From Marsupella aquatica (Eukaryota > Marchantiophyta), in assembly GCA_973895155.1 (NCBI GenBank), contig OZ316898.1, forward strand, positions 14,384,001 to 14,448,000: DNA of 64,000 nucleotides, read 5' to 3'. The notes under the pieces were generated by a model. The model made no database searches. It saw only the letters and a program-made list of their open reading frames with translations, and was not told the origin of the DNA. Position numbers and translations under genes: made by a program. Positions 46,905-59,036 of the stretch are shown here, one piece after another (position 1 is the stretch's first letter; the number at the start of each line of letters is the position of its first letter).

Positions 46905-47943
46905 CCACTGACACCTAGACTCATACACAAACATCTAGAAAAAGGACATTGGAAATTGAGTGTGAGTTGACATGTGGCTATCATGGGTAGATGGGTCTGA
47001 CAAGAACATCTAAGTAGACCCCACATGATTGCCCCATTCAAGTAAATTAGACATTTGAAGTACAATACAAATTAAGTTGAGTAAAGGGATGATTTATAGG
47101 AAAGTCAAAAAATTAGTTTTTTCTAATCTCTATGAAGTATTTTTTCTAAGTGACATTAACACTCAATCCTAAATTCTTTATTGCAATAACCTAATTGACC
47201 AAAGACACAATGGCCTAAAGAATAAAATTGCCCCAGCAACAAAATGGCCAGAGTGATAAATGATTGTAACAATGAAATGGTTGTAAATGACAAATGTGCA
47301 ATGCAAGTTAGGCCAATGGGTTTGTATATATGTCATATTTCAAATCACATTATAAAAAACTATCCCAATCATCTCAGAGATTTAGGGCAATCTACAAAAG
47401 TGGAAAAGGAAGGATCAAACCAATACCATAAGATATATTTCAATGATTTTGATACACTTGGATTGGGTGAAAGGGATCACCTATGGAAGTGAATACCATG
47501 GATTGTTTTGCTTCTAAAGTAGGTACTTACAAAATACATGTGCTGGCTAATTACTTTCAAGACTGACATGTGCATTACATTCATTGGTATCAGATTTGTT
47601 TTTGTTTTTTTTGTTGAGGAGAAGAGGAATTTTCATTTTTCTGAGAGATCATTTATCTTTTGCTCCATGTTGTTTCTTCTTCTCTTTCTTAATCATGTTG
47701 GAAGGGGGAGGGAGGCTGCCAAAGAGCCAGGATGGGAGACTGGAAGGAGAGAAAGGGAGGGCACAGAAGAAGAGATTGATGGAAAAAAAGGAAAAAAAAG
47801 GTGAATTTTGCTCCCTCTATAGAGCAGAGGGCAACCACACTTGACCCTGTAACACCCCAACCGCTGCCCCCGTCTTGCGTTCCCTCCCATGCTCTCACTC
47901 TCCTTCACAACATTGCTTTCACAATAGCACCTTGGGACATGTT
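46905..47943. other. Intergenic, no gene recognised
   Basis: AT-rich sequence with a purine-rich block at 47690-47800. Open frames here are short and compositionally biased. Confidence 0.4.
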
Positions 47944-48425
47944 TTGCCTCAATATCTTTGCCTTGACTTGACAATCATTCTCGCCTTGACATATTTTTTT
48001 CATCTTGACATCTTTTTATCTCCTCAAAGTTTTTTTATTGTTTTGACATCTTTTCTCTTCTTGACACCTTTTCCTCACCTCAATGTTATTTTCTCACATT
48101 GACATCTTTTTCTCACCTCAACATCTTCTATCACCTCAACATTGTTTTCTCACCTTGGTATATTTTCACTTCTTGACATATTGTGTCTTTGGCATCTTTT
48201 ACTCACCTCAACATCATATTCTCATTTTCACATTTTTTCTCCCATTGACATGATTTCCTCACCTTAATATCATTTTCTCACCTTGACATTTTTTTCTCTC
48301 ATTAACGTTTTTTCATCTCAACATCCTTTTCTCACCTCAATGTCATTTTCTCACCTCAACATCTTTTTATCTCCTCAATATCTTTTCTCACCTCAACATT
48401 TTTTCTCACCTCAACATCTTGTGTG
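47944..48425. repeat. Pyrimidine-rich minisatellite (CTCACCTCAACATCTTTTT-like)
   Basis: About 480 bases made of 16-24 base units varying on TTTTCTCACCTCAACATC / CTTGACATCTTTTT, at least twenty copies with drift between TTGACAT, TCAACAT and TCAATGT. One strand is almost free of G. Confidence 0.9.
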
Positions 48426-50364
48426 CAACGCACAGGCATTCATTTGGGCTATTAGTTACATATTTAAGAATGGTCCTGATGAACTGATTCTGATGGTAAT
48501 ATGGTATGAAAGACAAAAACTGGAAAACACTAACTTGTAGAACCTATGAACCTTATCTTTCTTTACGGTACCAAAAGTTAGTGTGGGAATTGCCAAATGA
48601 GAATAAAATGAATTCCTAGAGGAAGCTTCAAAAAGGAGCCATAAGCTTGGATTGGATTTCCATCCCAAAAACCATTTGCTCAGATAGGATTCCTAAGCTT
48701 GCATGGGATCTGTACAAAACATGCATTTGACCTGGGATGAGATGAATGTAGAATAAAATAGCTTACCTTTGATAGAAATAACATTTTGGGATCTCATATG
48801 AGTTCCAAGTATGGGAATGAGATCCCAAGCGAGACAATGACTCTTGAAACACCATTGTGTAGAATATTTTAGTGTTCAGATATAGATGCCTTGAGGGTAG
48901 GAGAAGTCCACTACAATAAGGTTGTCTCCCTCAAAGTGCACACTCCTGGGAAGAAGCATCCGGTGCACACTAAACGGGGGTTTGCACAATGTGATTGTGC
49001 ACTCAGTGATACTACTGTATGGTTTACATTTCTTTGTTAAATGTGCAATTATGGTCCACCAGTCACAGTCTCCTGACTCCCACCCTATATTGGGGTCTCG
49101 GTAACTTCACATCAAAATATGACATATACGATGTACGACACCCCTGCATACTGTGATAACCCTAGTTTTTTTCTTTCAATCAGTGAATGCAGCCACATTT
49201 TGATGTGTGATTACCAGCAGACATCCCTGCCCTAAATTCTATCCCTTACCCCACAAAACTTGGACTTTTACTGTACTAACAAATCCCATGCACTTATTGC
49301 ACTATGTGATAAGTGCAAAACCATACAATTGTGCACTTATTGATAAGACTGTAAGGTTTACATCCCTTTGTTAAATGTTGCAATTATTCCCATCAGTGAG
49401 CAGAATCTTGACTCCCTGCCCTAAACTCTGTAACCTATTGTCCCTGAAACTGCAATTTTTACTCTACTAAAGATTGCCATGCACTTATTAAGAAGTGAAA
49501 TTGAATTGGATTTTGTGCCTCTCAATAAGTACTCATAAACACGTATCAATAGTTTTTACTTATAAAGTTGCAGTCTAGCTAACATATTCATCTGTTTGCA
49601 CTTACAGAAGATGCAAAAAGTGCAACTCCCTCCACAAGGGGAAGAAGGGGATGAATTGCAGTTATCCAGGGTTTTCACTTGTGGGGTGTTCACACTGAGC
49701 AGAGAACTACACTAATACTAATAATGAGTGACCAAGCAAACTAACCCTTACTGGGGCAGAGAACCCTTCTTCGCCTTCTCTAGAACTTCCCGATCCCCTT
49801 TCTGGCCGAGATGATTGCTACACTCTAGTTGCCTCCGGGCCTTGTGCATCCTGGCTGGCAGGCATATTATTGTAGTGGGCTGAGCAGCAGCAGCTGCTCT
49901 TGCCTACCCGACACCGCCTGTTACCTTTTTACATATTTTAGCAGGAGCTGAACCAGGTGCCCAGAGCAGGGACTGCTGCAGTGCTCGTGCAGTAAAATCT
50001 TGGACTTCCAAGCAGGGAAGGATGGATAATTATCCGGACGCGGAGGTCTGATTGATGCATCATGAGCCCAACAATTGGTCGGTCGAATTGCTCTCCGCCT
50101 CCTGCTTCTGCCGGTCTGGTCTGCTCTGCTGCTCCTACTGCTGTGCCTGCCAATCTGGATATCCTTCTCTAACCTTCGCTGCTGTTGATGATGCATGATC
50201 TTGTCAGCTTGGCATTTCGTCTCACATCCCGCTCATGTTGTTGTTTGAGCTTTGTGTTGTAGATGTTGTGAAAGTTTGGTGAATTCGAGATTTCTCTGAA
50301 GATATCGCTTTGAATCCTTTGCAGTGGTGCATTTGAAAGGACCTCGCCTCCTGTGTCAGCCCCG
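48426..50364. other. Intergenic with diverged direct repeats
   Basis: Two copies of a block of about 120 bp (about 48970-49090 and 49310-49440) share GTGCACT.A.TGATA, TGTA.GGTTTACAT.TCTTTGTTAAATGT and CCTGACTCCC-like words. A partial third copy follows at about 49450-49500. No gene recognised; the right part is the probable NRS/ER promoter. Confidence 0.5.
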
Positions 50365-50956
50365 GGTGAGTTAAAGCCGCTAGCCTCCGCCTCTGGGTTC
50401 TGCTTTGGGGTCGTTGTTCAGCTTGTGTTGGGGATTGTCCCTGTCTAACTGCCTGCCTACTCCCTGTACCACTGTTGGTTCAGTGTGGAATGGCTTGATC
50501 CAGCCTTGCTGTCTGTGTCTATCAAAGGATGGCTGACAGTAGATTTCTCCAAGCTGATGTGTGTGTGAGTAGAGTTCGAGGTCCTGACACATGCATATGG
50601 GTTTTACTGTGGAAATTCGGGGTTGGCACTGAGGGTGATGTGTCAAGTTAACGTGTGGTCTTCGTCACTCCATGATGTATGGCACTGGGTCTATTTTAGA
50701 ATTTCAGCTTTTGGGTGATGGAGAAAAGTGTTTGAGATTTGAGTGTCGTGGGGATTTCTGGGCAAGAGATCATTGACATTGGCTTAGTCTTAAAGGGATA
50801 TCGAAGGGCCGCTCTTTGAAAGGCGTGAGCTTTCTGTCACGAGGAGGGAGATTTTTTCATCTCTGTTTAATGTTGGATGTGTTTTGTTTTTGGGACTCGG
50901 CAGATCTGGGAGTTGGGGTTCGGAAATTATATTGCTGTTGGAGGCAAGTCATCGTC
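50365..50956 (+). promoter_or_regulatory. NRS/ER leader region, possible 5' UTR intron
   Basis: A donor-like CCCGG|GTGAGT at 50366 and a pyrimidine-backed acceptor-like CTCGGCAG near 50904 suggest a leader intron before the ATG at 50957. This rests on splice signals only. Confidence 0.35.
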
Positions 50957-52226
50957 ATGGCAGAACCGAATGGAAAAGCGTCGTATAAGTTTTTGATCTA
51001 TGGCAAGACTGGGTGGATTGGTGGTCTTCTGGGCCCAATCATAAAAACACAGGGCATAGATTATGTATATGGAGATGGTCGACTAGAGGACCGAGCATCG
51101 CTGGAGAAGGACATTGCGACCCACAAGCCCACTCACGTGTTCAATGCGGCTGGTGTGACCGGGCGTCCCAATGTGGATTGGTGTGAGACTCACAAAACCG
51201 AGACCATCAGAGCAAATGTGGCTGGAACTCTCACCTTGGCTGATGTCACCAAGGAGCACGGCGTGATCCTAATCAATTTTGCCACGGGATGCATCTTCGA
51301 GTATGACCAAGGTCACCCTGAAGGTAGCGGGATCGGCTTCAAGGAGGAAGACACCCCAAATTTTATTGGGTCATTCTACTCCAAGACAAAGGCGATGGTG
51401 TGTCATCAGCTCCACTTTCCAGACTTAACGTGGTAGATTAGGCGTATCATAACTCCGTTGTCATGATTGATGTGGATGCCTCTGCTTCTGCCAAAAGTGG
51501 TGAATCTTAAAGCCAGTACCATTCAGTGTAGTCTCCAGTAGATATGGCTGATCGTGAAGTGTTTGATTGTTATCGTCTGTATCTGACTTTGAACTCATGC
51601 ATTGGTCCGGAGGTTTTGGTAGACGAAGCACTGTTGCATTTCGGTTCTGTCTCGAGAGACTCTTAGCGAGGACTCTCGAGAGCGATTCCTTTTTTGTTCA
51701 ATGTGGTTCTCATCATCGATTGCAACGAGATCTCTGACCAGCGGAGGCGTTCGTGGCGAGACCTGTGCAGGTGGAGGAACTTTTGAAGAATTATGACAAT
51801 GTGTGCACTCTGAGAGTTCGGATGCCTATCTCCTCAGACTTGAAGAACCCTCGCAACTTCATTACGAAGATTGCACGATACGAGAAGATAGTGAATATTC
51901 CGAACAGTATGACTGTTCTCGATGAATTGCTACCTATCTCTGTGGAAATGGCCAAGAGGAATTTGACCGGCATTTGGAATTTCACCAACCCAGGCGTTGT
52001 TAGCCACAACGAAGTGCTGGATCTATACAAGGAGTATTATGATTCAACTAAGAAGTACGTTAACTTCACTCTTGAAGAGCAGGCGAAGGTGATCGTTGCT
52101 CCTCGGAGCAACAACGAGTTGGACGCTTCTAAGCTGACGAAGGAATTCCCAGAACTCCTATCCATCAAGGAATCGTTGGTGAAGTACGTTTATGAACCCA
52201 ACAGGCAGACGCCCTTGAAGAATTAA
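50957..52226 (+). CDS. UER1: Nucleotide-rhamnose synthase / epimerase-reductase (NRS/ER, UER1)
   Basis: Two exons, 50957-51397 and 51771-52226, join in phase 0 at YSKTKAM|VEELLKNY to give 298 residues, the usual length. The enzyme converts dTDP- or UDP-4-keto-6-deoxy-glucose to dTDP/UDP-L-rhamnose by 3,5-epimerisation and NADPH-dependent 4-reduction in the cytosol, supplying rhamnose for pectin and glycosides. Seen directly: the Rossmann motif GKTGWIGG (G16, G19, G22), FNAAGVTGRPNVDWCE, the catalytic Y141-x3-K145, RVRMPISSDL, NIPNSMTVLDELLPI and the C-terminal VAPRSNNELDASKL. The start at 50957 was chosen because the frame upstream to 50816 lacks homology. It is a strongly conserved housekeeping enzyme. 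Confidence 0.96.
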
Positions 52227-54238
52227 GGCTGATGATGTTTTATTGGGTGAATATCAAGATTTGACTAGATGGTGCCAGCTCTTCGACGAGAGAATTATAC
52301 GTCTCTTTCCCAATCTAGTCGTTTTAGAAATAGAATAACATTCTTTTACTGGGTAATTGGCCCATGGTGAGACTTTATTACTTCCTTGATTCATCTGGGT
52401 AGCAGTTGGACACCTTAAGATTCTCTGTACTTCTGAAGTAGGAAAGCTGTACAGTTTTTGGTTCATTGATTTGAGCTTACATGCATTCTTCTATTGGAAT
52501 CCATGACTTGGGATAAAGTGGTGGTTGGTAAATGCGTGTTCTGGTTTTGGAGCTGATGATTCTTTCTTTCGTGCATCTTTTAATAATGCACGTGGGTCAA
52601 ATCTAATTCTCTATGTTAAGAATAGATACAGGAGGGCTCTAGACTTTGTTACAGCGGAACCTGCTTCCCTGTTGTTTGATTCTGTCAGGTGTCTTACAGG
52701 GTCATCCAGGCCATCTTGTATGAGCTTCTTGGTTTTGAGTGTCAATTTAGACAGCAAATGTAAATCTTCAGCAGTTTTTAAATGGTCGCCCAAACCATGG
52801 TTTCCTCAGGATATGAAGTACTCAGGAACATGTCTAAACTGGATTGGAACTTTTGGGATGCAAGGTCTCATAGTGAAGAGATGTTGAATGAGACCGATTG
52901 AGTTAGGAGTTCCGCTAGCCACTACAGACTGGACAGATAGAAAGGTTCGCCATACAGTATCAACAGACCTGTTTGTTAAGATTGCTTCTTCGTGGAGTTG
53001 ATGCAAGTCAGATTTGCTCGGCTCTTCCTCAGAGACCAGGTTTGTTGGGGACAGTCCATTCACAGATTGAATGCAGGGCATGATATTTGGGACTCTTACT
53101 TTGTTTTGTGCTATATTGGAAATTGAAGTGTTTTGATGGACCAGAACTACCATTGCTTGATTTTTGTGACCAATAGGACCTGTCAAAGCAAACTCAGTTG
53201 TAACTCAATTATGACTCAGGGTAACTGACTCAGTTGTAACTCAATTATGACTCAGGATAACTCAGTTACCACTCGGACATGAAACACTGTTATGGTCAGG
53301 GAAAAATCACTATTGGCTACCAAAATAAGTACCCCACAAGGGTGATATGTCAAAAAAAAATAAAAATGTAACACTTTGGTAGTTTGGTTAATATGGGAGA
53401 ACTTTGACATGCCCTAATAAATGTGATGACTGTTGGGCAGATGATACTTAAGTGAGTGGCACATTCACATGGTAAGGACACTCTTTTCCATAATTGGCTG
53501 AACTTTGGAAGGGTTGGCAGATGATAGTTTAGGTGAGTGGCACGTTCACGTGAAAATGACACTCTTTTCCATAGTTGGCCGAAGTTCCACATTAGAGACG
53601 GGGCCTGATAATGGGCACCAAACCGGACTATCAATATAAAGGGGATGTCAGCTTATAGAGTAGAAATATTATGGTTTAGACCCTACATTTCATGTCAAAT
53701 TTGCTTGTGACAATTCTTATCAAAAAGCACCCCTGTTTCATTTGTGTTTCTAAAGCTCAGTTACTCCTAAGATTTTTCCGAAAAATGTTTTCCTATCTAG
53801 TATAATGTCAGCCCATTCTGTTGATGGATATAATTTGTGCATTCCTCTCACTACTTTCTGTCCGATATAACCGTCTGTGACAATGTTTTTCAAAAAGCTC
53901 CCCCTCTCCCTGTCAGATGCTTCATTTCTAATTCTGAGCTCAGCTAAGAGCTTTCTAGAACCCTGTTTTGACACGCCCTATTGCTTCTACCCCATTGAGC
54001 ACAATATAATATGGGTAGCCTGTAAGGTTTTTTAGGGTGGCTTGTCACAATGAGGAAGTTGATGGCAGGATGGACCTCTACTTTTTGGCAATTAGAAACT
54101 TGATGCGAGGCCAAACTATTTTTTTTTGTCAATTAGGGAGTCATACCCAGACGGACTACTGTTTGTGGTAATTATGAAGTTGGTGCCTCAATGAACTGGC
54201 CGTTTTCTACCAAAATACTAGAATGGACCAAACAATTC
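52227..54238. repeat. Intergenic with two small tandem duplications
   Basis: At 53190-53275 a unit of about 39 bp (AACTCAGTTGTAACTCAATTATGACTCAGG) occurs twice. At about 53430-53505 and 53512-53587 a unit of about 82 bp (GGCAGATGATA, GTGAGTGGCAC.TTCAC, GACACTCTTTTCCATA) occurs twice. No gene recognised; a minus frame at 52806-53186 has no homology. Confidence 0.6.
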
Positions 54239-54751
54239 TTACACATAAATCGGAGCCTCATACAAAGGAAAAGTAGTTAAACCGAGCAGAAATAATGGTT
54301 TCTGAGTAAACATGTTGAGGATGATCCATTCTAGTCGTGGGGTTTGATGGGCCATATCATGTTTCCAAAATTCTAAGATTTGGATTGTCTGCCATGAATC
54401 TGAATCCGGAGTCATGTTTTTACAATACCAGTACCTTAATTGCCCTCCTTGTTTGTAAAAACGATGCCGTGATCGATAAACTCCACGTAAAGAGTCTTTG
54501 TCGAAATTGTGTATGACTACGTAGCCGGCCAATAAGAACTTGGCATCTGGCATATTGGGGAGCCCATGACTGGCTCTTCCTCTCCTTTCAATTGGGTTTG
54601 ACACGAGCACTATCTCTTCTTGTTGTACTGCTGGGTGCATGCATTCCACCTCAGAGAGCGCTGTATTAGAGTCCTCCCCAAAGCCTGTCAAGAGAAGAGA
54701 GTAGAACCAACTATCCACACCGATTGTTGTCATTTTGCTTGGACAATTCAT
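54239..54751 (-). CDS. Hypothetical protein, 170 codons, unsupported
   Basis: Open minus frame from ATG 54749-54751 to a stop at 54239. The middle part (LLAGYVVIHNFDKDSLRGVY, then RHRFYKQGGQLRYWYCKN) has a protein-like mix, but I recognise no family. No splice partner or promoter is evident. It could be a lineage-specific gene, an exon of a larger gene, or a transposon relic. Confidence 0.25.
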   Translation of the reverse strand: MNCPSKMTTIGVDSWFYSLLLTGFGEDSNTALSEVECMHPAVQQEEIVLVSNPIERRGRASHGLPNMPDAKFLLAGYVVIHNFDKDSLRGVYRSRHRFYKQGGQLRYWYCKNMTPDSDSWQTIQILEFWKHDMAHQTPRLEWIILNMFTQKPLFLLGLTTFPLYEAPIYV

Positions 54752-55003
54752 TTTGCACACATCTACGTAAGTGGAGTTTTCTCCGTGACTACCGTCTGAA
54801 AGCCTGGAGATTATATTACTGGACTGCTGCTTTGGGACTTGTCAACTTTTTGTAGAGTCCAACACGGAGCCGAAAGCTCTGCTGGGTGAATTCTCTTTCA
54901 CTCTCTGTCATTCTGCTGCCTAGTCCTCTGTCAGTCATTCGACTAGCGTGGGCCAGCCCATCGATTCCATTTTCCCTGCACGATTCGGTTTCAGTGCCGA
55001 TCG

Positions 55004-58000
55004 ATGGGGTTAAGTGCTGCAGCAGCGATGTCCGGCTTGCCAGCTGCAGCAGTCCTTCTCCGCGCTCGTTCTCTTCGATTTCTACTTTCTTTGTCTTCTT
55101 CTTCACCGTCTTCTGCTACTGTTGTTCGATGGTTCGGTAGGAGTAGAAGTTTGGTACCATCGTCTTTAGAGTTAAATCTCTTCTCCCCTCCTTCCGCAGC
55201 AGGAGCGGGCGTCCGAAGCAACAATACAGCAGCTCTTCGTCTTCCTCACGGGGGCCCAAATTGTGGTTTGCAAGTAATGTTGGTCATGAGATTCTCTGTG
55301 GCACCTTTGGCAGCTGAAATGAATCGATAATGAGTTTCTTTGATTTTTTTTGCTCTGGCTCTCTTGTGCTTACTTCTTCTCCTAGGCTCTCGGGTTGTCA
55401 GTTTCCAGTTGATGGGATGCGATTCGCATGAGAGCAAGTGAAAATTTTCGAACTTTAAGGAATTCTGTACCTCAGCTGATTGGTTGCCATGCCTGTTTTT
55501 GTCCCGGGATTCCATTTTGGGGGTTGACAGTTACAAACTCCATCGGAACTGTGAGATGCCATCAGCATCAGAGCTAGTGAGAAATTTCCTCCCGAGGGAA
55601 TGGTGATCCCTTAGTGGATCAGCACAATGATGGGTGCCAAACTTGGTCTCGTCTTTTGTTCAGTCGTTGTCTTACTAGTTCGGATTGCCGGGGTTCCCCC
55701 TAAGCTGAGACTAATTGATGACGCGTTGGGACTTTTACTCTGCACAGAGTGGGAATCTCTTCAAGTATCCCGTACCTCCCTTGCATTCACATTCTATGGA
55801 TGCCTTTGGGGTCCTGCACTCATCACGTCATAAGTAGTCACCTTTGTGTCACTAGACCACCCAGCACCCAATCTCTTGCAGCATCTTCAGAGCCTCTTGG
55901 GTTTTCTGGGCTTCTTGGTAAGGGCAACTCCTTGCCACAGAGCGCCACTGGTTTTTGATGTATTATTAAGACATCAATGGTGATCGACAGGAGTCGTCAA
56001 GTCCAAAGGGAGATCTCTTGTGTTCATAAACCGCTTCTGCCCTGGATCGAGAGTGCCGAAGCCAGGTCAGGTGTAAACTCCAAATTGAAGCGGTTTTCGC
56101 TTATCTTGTAGTACTCCGAGGTGCCCCAAATTCCAAATTCAGGTAGGAGCCGAAAGGCCATGGGGTGCTTTACATTCGAATGGGATGCGAAGAGCCGCCA
56201 ATTCGACGACATTGCATTGTCTTCAATGTGTCGGACTTCCCTTTAGTTGATTTGTAATAGGACTGCAAGTTTTGGAGTCATTTAAAATGTTGCCGGGGCC
56301 TGAGGAAAAAGGGTCATGACTTCTAGCTTAATTTTGCTCAACATTGACAATAGACGCAACGACTGGACGTAATTTTTGTTCGCTCTGGTTCTCCCTGGTC
56401 TTGAATGCTTGGGACCAGAGCTGAATTCTCATAGAAGACTTTCACCTTCTTCTTTTGACAGACTAGGAGCTCAATTCGAACCTTTGCAACCATGTCGTCT
56501 GAATTCGCGGAGTCGGTTACAAACAATCCAGGGCTCCATGAATCACCTGATGAAGCAACCAAGGGCTACTTTCTGCAGCAGACGGTGAATACTCGCCACT
56601 TGCTATCCAGTTTGTCTTCTGCACTTGCTACTTCCGCCACACTTCTTTTTGTTTTTGTATGTAACATTTTAAAATTTCGTTCCATCCTTCCATTGGGGGC
56701 TGTGTATACGCCATACGTTTCTTCTGCTGTTTTTCGAATTCTTTTCTTGACTTCTAGGTAAGATGAGTCTGTCCCTTGATTATGTCTTTCCTATGTTCCA
56801 TTGCGTACCTAATATCACTTTCAAATTCGTATATTGTTGGGATTTTGTATTGAACTGTGGAAGAAGTCTTGGTCTATTTGTCTTGCTTTGCGGGCTCTGA
56901 AGCTTTCTTGATATTGATATGTAATTTGATGTTAACAAGGCGACTTGATTCTGCTGTGCAGATGTACAGAATTAAAGACCCCAAGATTAGCTTAGACTTT
57001 TACACCCGCATCTTGGGCATGTCGTGAGCTCCCTGTTCTTTCAACTCTCCATAAGGCTATTTGTTTCGCATGCTTGCGATTAACTAGCAATTGGCTTAAG
57101 TAATGTATTTGTGAACTTTGTTATTTGTTGCATTTGGGTGGTTACCTCGACAATTTCGAAGAGTAAACTTTGGGACAGATGATGTTGACTGATTGAAATA
57201 TTTTGGATGGTTGCTTGATTGTCAGTACAATTGTGTTTGTGAGCATTCTGGATTTTAACCGATCGGCGATCAACGCCACTGCAGGTTGCTGAAGAGATTG
57301 GACTTCCCTGAAAACAAGTTCAGCTTATACTTTGTCGGGTACGAGGTATGTGTTACCTCTCGAATGAGTTATTATTACTTTGTCATCATGGGACTTTCAC
57401 CCATGTCTTGGGTAGATGGTTCATTAAAGTGCTACCCACGATATTATTTCACCAGTCTTTGATAGAATTCCATCCTTGTGTTAACCATTGAAGTAATGGA
57501 CAGGCTTTTTTTATCATAGTTTTTAACTATGGAAGGACTGCCGCACGTTTGTTAATAGCTGTGGCGAGATGGTCGGCATTTTTCCATTTTGTCACAGATA
57601 TTATCGGACTCTTTATCGTTAAGTTTTTTTTGTCACTCCATCCGCGACTCACGTCCTCCTTGTCACTTGTCCAGGATGCGAAAAGTGCTCCAACAGATGC
57701 AGTTGACCGAGTTGCATGGACCTTCGGGAAAACTGGAACACTGGAGCTTACTCAGTGAGTTAAAAAAAATCCTTTTGAGAGCGTGATTGAAGAGTAAGCA
57801 TACAACCAATTCAGAAATGTGTGAATTAGGGCCTTGAAACCAGCTTTCCACCTGTTACTCATATAAAAGCCAGGCCTGAGGATTTCTTAAAGTGAACGCT
57901 GGTTGTTTTAGCATCAAGGATAGAAATCTAATGGCGAGTTGGTAACTTCATATCTGACGTTTTCAGATTCATTTTTATTTAACAGTAACTGGGGAACAGA

Positions 58001-59036
58001 ATCGGATGAGAATTTCAAGGGGCACCACAATGGAAACAGTGATCCCCGCGGTTATGGTATGGTCCTCAAACGACCCCCACTGACCTCACCTAACATGTGA
58101 AAGTCCATAGAATTAAACTTTCCTGAATGTTGGAAGATCTATAGTAGGAGTAGAGCGTATTGTCCATGAGGCTTAGTGTACAGGTTGGAATGGGTACCTT
58201 TGTCGATATTGTCTGAGATTATATTTACCATTGCAGCTGTTTCTAAACCTTAAGCCCTGAACAAGTCTTTGAAAGGAAGGCTGTGATTTCTTCATCGAAC
58301 TACGAAAATTCACTGTAAAACTCTTCACCTCTCCGTGTCATGGTGAGCATTTCAGGGCACATTGGAATAACTGTCGATGATACGTACAAGGCCTGTGAAA
58401 GGTTCGAAAATTTGGGCGTGAAATTCGTCAAGAGGCCTGATGATGGTATGTCATTATTTTTCTTTCAGATTTTGATTCATTAGACTTTTCTTCCGGATTG
58501 TGCACTTAAAGCTCCAAAGCCCAGATCTGTAAAGAAAGAGAGTAAGGTTGTCTTTAATCCTGTGACGAGGGATATCATTTCAAATCTGATCATTCGACGT
58601 AGTTACTATAGTATTGAAAAAAGACCATCGTCCGCATGAAGGAACTGACATTTGGTAGGCTTTCTGAGGAAAATAAACTCCACGAAAGATGAGCAATGCA
58701 TGGCAGATAAAGTTTAGTTTCTAAGCATGCCAGCAAGCCAAGCGAATGGATACGCCACGTCTAATTTGCGGCCGTCAAACAACAACTAGATAAACAAAAA
58801 GAGACTATAGGTAATGAGAAAATGCATGTTCCACTACATCACATATAGAGAGAGGGAGTTCTACTCTACAGAATCTTTGATTACAGCCAAATGAGTGGAA
58901 ATGGACAGAAATGCTGAGTACATGACTGTGGTTCCATACAGGGAAAATGAAGGGTTTGGCTTTCATACAGGACCCAGATGGCTACTGGATTGAGATTTTT
59001 GACATCAAAAACATGACTTCTATCCCGAAGGCCTGA
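55004..59036 (+). CDS. GLX1: Lactoylglutathione lyase (glyoxalase I) with targeting extension
   Basis: Eight exons: 55004-55273, 56462-56584, 56962-57023, 57285-57345, 57675-57754, 57986-58056, 58356-58445, 58942-59036; 852 bases, 283 residues, phases consistent. It isomerises the methylglyoxal-glutathione hemithioacetal to S-lactoylglutathione. The core from M101 to the end (183 residues) is a standard single-domain plant glyoxalase I. Metal ligand positions are visible: Gln in TKGYFLQQT, Glu in LELTHNWGT, His in GHIGIT and Glu in DGYWIEIFD. Residues 1-100 are Ser/Ala/Leu/Arg-rich with no acidic run, like a plastid or mitochondrial transit peptide. The ATG of residue 101 begins exactly where cytosolic forms start, so two products from one gene are possible. 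Exon 1 joins by acceptor TTTTGACAG|ACTAGG. Confidence 0.93.

Noticed and set aside
52525-53186. Open frames on both strands after NRS/ER (52525-52887 plus, 52806-53186 minus)
   Set aside because: Neither has family motifs; both start at alternative codons and sit in a 3' flank.
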